NCBI GenBank assembly: GCA_016840305.1
Contig: JAEOSP010000208.1
Span: forward strand, 1-35,030
Source of the DNA: Candidatus Hodarchaeota archaeon
GTDB taxonomy: Archaea > Asgardarchaeota > Heimdallarchaeia > Hodarchaeales > Hodarchaeaceae
Reading direction: 5' to 3'
Length of the DNA stretch: 35,030 bases
Part shown: positions 33,319 to 35,030 of the stretch, piece after piece
Layout: each line of letters starts with the position of its first letter
Position numbering within the stretch: position 1 is the first letter of the stretch
Position numbers and translations under genes: made by a program
The notes under the pieces: generated by a model
Seen by the model: the letters and a program-made list of their open reading frames with translations, nothing else
Database searches by the model: none
Told to the model about the DNA's origin: nothing

Positions 33319-33373
33319 TTGGTCGGCGCCAATAGACAAACTTGTTTGTCATCTAGCCCGCGTATAGCCGCCT
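33319..33373 (-). other. non-canonical D-loop intron (21/22) in tRNA-Leu(UAA)
   Basis: A 55-base intron. The central helix is GGUC (18-20a) with GACC, both bulges are AAA, the inner helix is GGCG with CGCC, and the outer pairing GCC/GGC has one extra A. A GACAAA/UUUGUC hairpin tops the intron. Confidence 0.85.
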
Positions 33374-33416
33374 TTGACCTGGCTTGGCTACCCCCGCGTG
33401 ATAGAGATGAAATCTG

Positions 33417-33426
33417 TTTTATATAG
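33417..33426 (-). promoter_or_regulatory. TATA box of tRNA-Leu(UAA)
   Basis: CTATATAAAA on the minus strand lies 20-29 bases upstream of the tRNA 5' end. Confidence 0.55.
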
Positions 33427-33604
33427 AGATAAAACACTCACCATAAAAAGAATTATTCATATTTTAAAGAATGTTACACTGCTCTTAAAATGATAAGAAT
33501 TCCACATAAACGATAATAAAGCTGAAGAGCATTATAATAAAGCCATTCACTTGATTATCATTATAATCAAGAAATAGAAATGTAAGTATTTACTTGGTGA
33601 ACAA

Positions 33605-33613
33605 TTTATAAAG
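33605..33613 (+). promoter_or_regulatory. possible TATA box of trmJ
   Basis: TTTATAAAG lies 51-59 bases before the trmJ ATG, which would give a leader of about 25-30 bases. Confidence 0.45.
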
Positions 33614-33663
33614 AACAATTTTTGTGAAATGATAGAATTCATCTTATCTCGAGGTTACATCTT

Positions 33664-34458
33664 ATGAGAAACCAAACCGATCGTAATAATAGAAGTTCTC
33701 AGCTTCATAAAAGCAATTTTTCAGTTATCATGGTTGAACCAACAAAAGCACAAAATTTAGGAAGTATATCACGGGTGATGATGAATTTTGGATTTTCGAA
33801 GTTAGTACTAATTAATCCAAGAGTATCTCTTGCTTCTCCTGAGATAGAGATAGTGGCTAGAAGGGGTATTCAGATAATAAATCATGCAGATCTTCGCTTT
33901 TCTTCTCTTCAAGAGATACGAGATGAATTTACTCTGCTAATAGGCACAACTGCAAGAGTAGGAAGTGATTATAATCTCAACCGAGTTGCTTTAACACCTG
34001 AAGAAGCATTCACAAGTGAACTATTCGGTAATAATATTGGAATTGTTTTTGGACGAGAACAATATGGCTTAAAAAATGAAGAAATCAATATTTGTGATCT
34101 TCTAGTACATATCCCGACAAATGAAAAGTATTCAGTCTTGAATTTATCTCACGCCCTCTCAATTATACTCTATTTTATCCAATACTCATTGAAATCAGAT
34201 CAAAACCAGAATTTACTGAAAAAAACAAAACACAGAATTGCCAACTCCAACGAAAAAGAACAGCTTAAATTATATTTTAATCAACTAATCAAGGAAGTAA
34301 ATTATCACCCTGAAAAACAACATGTTGCTAGTAAAGCATTTTCTAATATTTTATCTAGAGGGTATGTTTCAGGACGAGAAGTTACAACTCTGATGGGGGT
34401 ATTCAAATGGATTAACTTTCAAATGAAAAAAATCTCTTCGGAAGCGAAAGAAGAATAA
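33664..34458 (+). CDS. trmJ: SPOUT tRNA 2'-O-methyltransferase, TrmJ-like
   Basis: A 264-residue SPOUT RNA methyltransferase. All three class motifs are visible: VEPTKAQNLGSISRVMMNFG (motif 1), GIVFGREQYGLKNEE (motif 2) and VLNLSHALSIILYF (motif 3, with the knot). The C-terminal helical extension of about 80 residues is the TrmJ-type dimer/tRNA-binding domain. TrmJ methylates the 2'-O of residue 32 (C or other) in the anticodon loop. In tRNAs with 37/38 introns, base 32 is the first base of the BHB central helix. The start at 33664 adds about 20 polar residues before the core; ATG at residue 23 is an alternative. Confidence 0.88.
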   Translation: MRNQTDRNNRSSQLHKSNFSVIMVEPTKAQNLGSISRVMMNFGFSKLVLINPRVSLASPEIEIVARRGIQIINHADLRFSSLQEIRDEFTLLIGTTARVGSDYNLNRVALTPEEAFTSELFGNNIGIVFGREQYGLKNEEINICDLLVHIPTNEKYSVLNLSHALSIILYFIQYSLKSDQNQNLLKKTKHRIANSNEKEQLKLYFNQLIKEVNYHPEKQHVASKAFSNILSRGYVSGREVTTLMGVFKWINFQMKKISSEAKEE

Positions 34459-34595
34459 AAACACACAAAACAAGATGTTTAGAAACCCATTTCGAGATGA
34501 TGTTCATTATAAAAAACCACTTATGAGAAAGACTCTTGCCCAATAGACAGGTTAAAACCGGAAAATAATCCTAACAGTATAAAATAACATACCAA

Positions 34596-34668
34596 GCACC
34601 GATAGTCCAGCCTGGTAAGACTCCTGTCTGCCACACAGGTGACCTGGGTTCAAATCCCGGTCGGTGCA
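34596..34668 (+). tRNA. tRNA-Gly (anticodon GCC)
   Basis: A 73-base intronless tRNA with acceptor GCACCGA/UCGGUGC, discriminator A, anticodon stem CCUGU/ACAGG around CUGCCAC (anticodon GCC), and T-loop UUCAAAU. Confidence 0.95.
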
Positions 34669-34683
34669 TTTATTCTTTATTAC

Positions 34684-34690
34684 TTTTTTT
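34684..34690 (+). terminator. T-run after tRNA-Gly
   Basis: Seven T residues 15 bases past the tRNA 3' end, a plausible archaeal oligo-T terminator. Confidence 0.4.
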
Positions 34691-34695
34691 AAGAT

Positions 34696-35030
34696 CTATT
34701 CTTTTTTAAAGGAATCCCAACCTTGAAGTGGAATTCTTACTTTTTTACTTGAATGAATATAATTAACATCCTTCCCTTCGTTACAGGATCCTATTACAAT
34801 ACATTTACAGCCTTTCTTTTTGAATAATTCTTGGGTTCTTGCCAATTTTTCTTGAGGGATAGTAAATACTATTTCATATTCTTCCCCTCCATATAATGTT
34901 GCATTAAAGATATTATCATGAGAAGTTAGATAGTTTACTAACTCTGGATATATAGGAAGAGTATCAATAGTAATATTTATGTTTGATTCTTTGGATAACC
35001 AATTCAATGCAGAAGCTAAACCATCTGAGC
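34696..35030 (-). CDS. thiL: thiamine-monophosphate kinase ThiL, C-terminal part (runs off the window)
   Basis: The reading frame stays open to the right edge, so only the last 111 residues or so are seen. The edge sequence SDGLASALNWLSKES is the PurM-like 'ISDGLxxDL' segment of ThiL. LYGGEEYEIVFTIP matches the GGEDYELLFT block that contacts the ATP/TMP site. ThiL phosphorylates thiamine monophosphate to the active diphosphate. The C-terminus (KKVRIPLQGWDSFKKE) has the usual GWDHF-like ending. The visible part looks undamaged. Confidence 0.88.
   Translation of the reverse strand, partial: SDGLASALNWLSKESNINITIDTLPIYPELVNYLTSHDNIFNATLYGGEEYEIVFTIPQEKLARTQELFKKKGCKCIVIGSCNEGKDVNYIHSSKKVRIPLQGWDSFKKE

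Larger units (their letters stand above)
33239..33397 (-). tRNA. tRNA-Leu (anticodon UAA) with two introns
   Basis: Type II tRNA with acceptor GCGGGGG/CCCCCGC and discriminator A. The anticodon stem CUGGA/UCCAG is split at 37/38; the spliced loop CUUAAGA gives UAA. The T-arm is intact (GAGGG-UUCAAAC-CCCUC). The D-arm carries a 55-base intron; after removal it is GCC-AAGCCAGGUCAAA-GGC. Its variable arm is the same as in tRNA-Leu(CAG). Confidence 0.93.

Noticed and set aside
33238..33426. 62-codon plus-strand frame
   Set aside because: It is the complement of tRNA-Leu(UAA) with its introns.

Overview
The window is a gene-dense, AT-rich stretch of an archaeal chromosome. The archaeal assignment rests on ribosomal protein L21e next to RNA polymerase subunit F (Rpb4), an archaeal SRP54, Pus10 and TrmY, a CDKAL1-type (e-MtaB) methylthiotransferase, an archaetidylserine synthase/decarboxylase pair, and tRNA genes with bulge-helix-bulge (BHB) introns. 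The exact lineage cannot be fixed by reading alone. A complete MutS/MutL pair and the low GC content would fit several groups, including some Asgard (Heimdall-type) lineages, but that is only a suggestion.

Layout. 1-713 is AT-rich spacer. 714-5735 holds a small winged-helix regulator, a histidine phosphatase, a secreted membrane-anchored M14 carboxypeptidase, a long spacer, a pyruvate-kinase-C-like protein and a glycerophosphodiesterase. 5738-7683 (minus) is a MoxR-type AAA ATPase plus vWA pair. 7914-8148 (minus) has tRNA-Leu(CAG) and an intron-rich tRNA-Ser(CGA). 8383-12927 is mutS-mutL, met convergently by a RecA/RadB-like ATPase. 13944-17264 is a plus-strand run: RNase H-fold protein, NMN adenylyltransferase, NOG1-type GTPase, TruA. 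Then come SAH hydrolase, a double-HTH Lrp-like regulator, the lipid-headgroup pair, a coiled-coil/SWIM pair, DHH and HD phosphohydrolase proteins, tRNA-Pro, rpoF, L21e, Pus10, TrmY and SRP54. 28702-29406 is a four-tRNA cluster (Lys, Asp, Met, Glu). The right end has an MFS transporter, PRPP synthase, e-MtaB, tRNA-Leu(UAA), TrmJ, tRNA-Gly and the C-terminal part of ThiL.

The most notable signal is in the tRNAs. Of nine tRNA genes, four are intronless and five (Ser, Asp, Met, Glu, Leu-UAA) each hold exactly two introns: one at the canonical 37/38 site and one at a non-canonical site. In Ser, Asp and Glu the second intron lies in the T-loop between 59 and 60. It has the same BHB design each time: T-loop bases 54-57 (UUCA) pair with UGAA or UGGA at the intron 3' end, with 3-nt bulges on both sides. 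Leu(UAA) has a D-loop intron (21/22) with a near-perfect BHB. Met has a D-arm intron whose BHB is not canonical. The window also encodes Pus10 and TrmY, which modify U54/U55, the very bases held in the T-loop BHB helix before splicing, plus TruA, TrmJ and e-MtaB, which act in or near the anticodon arm.

All calls come from reading sequence and motifs; no database search, folding program or composition calculation was run.
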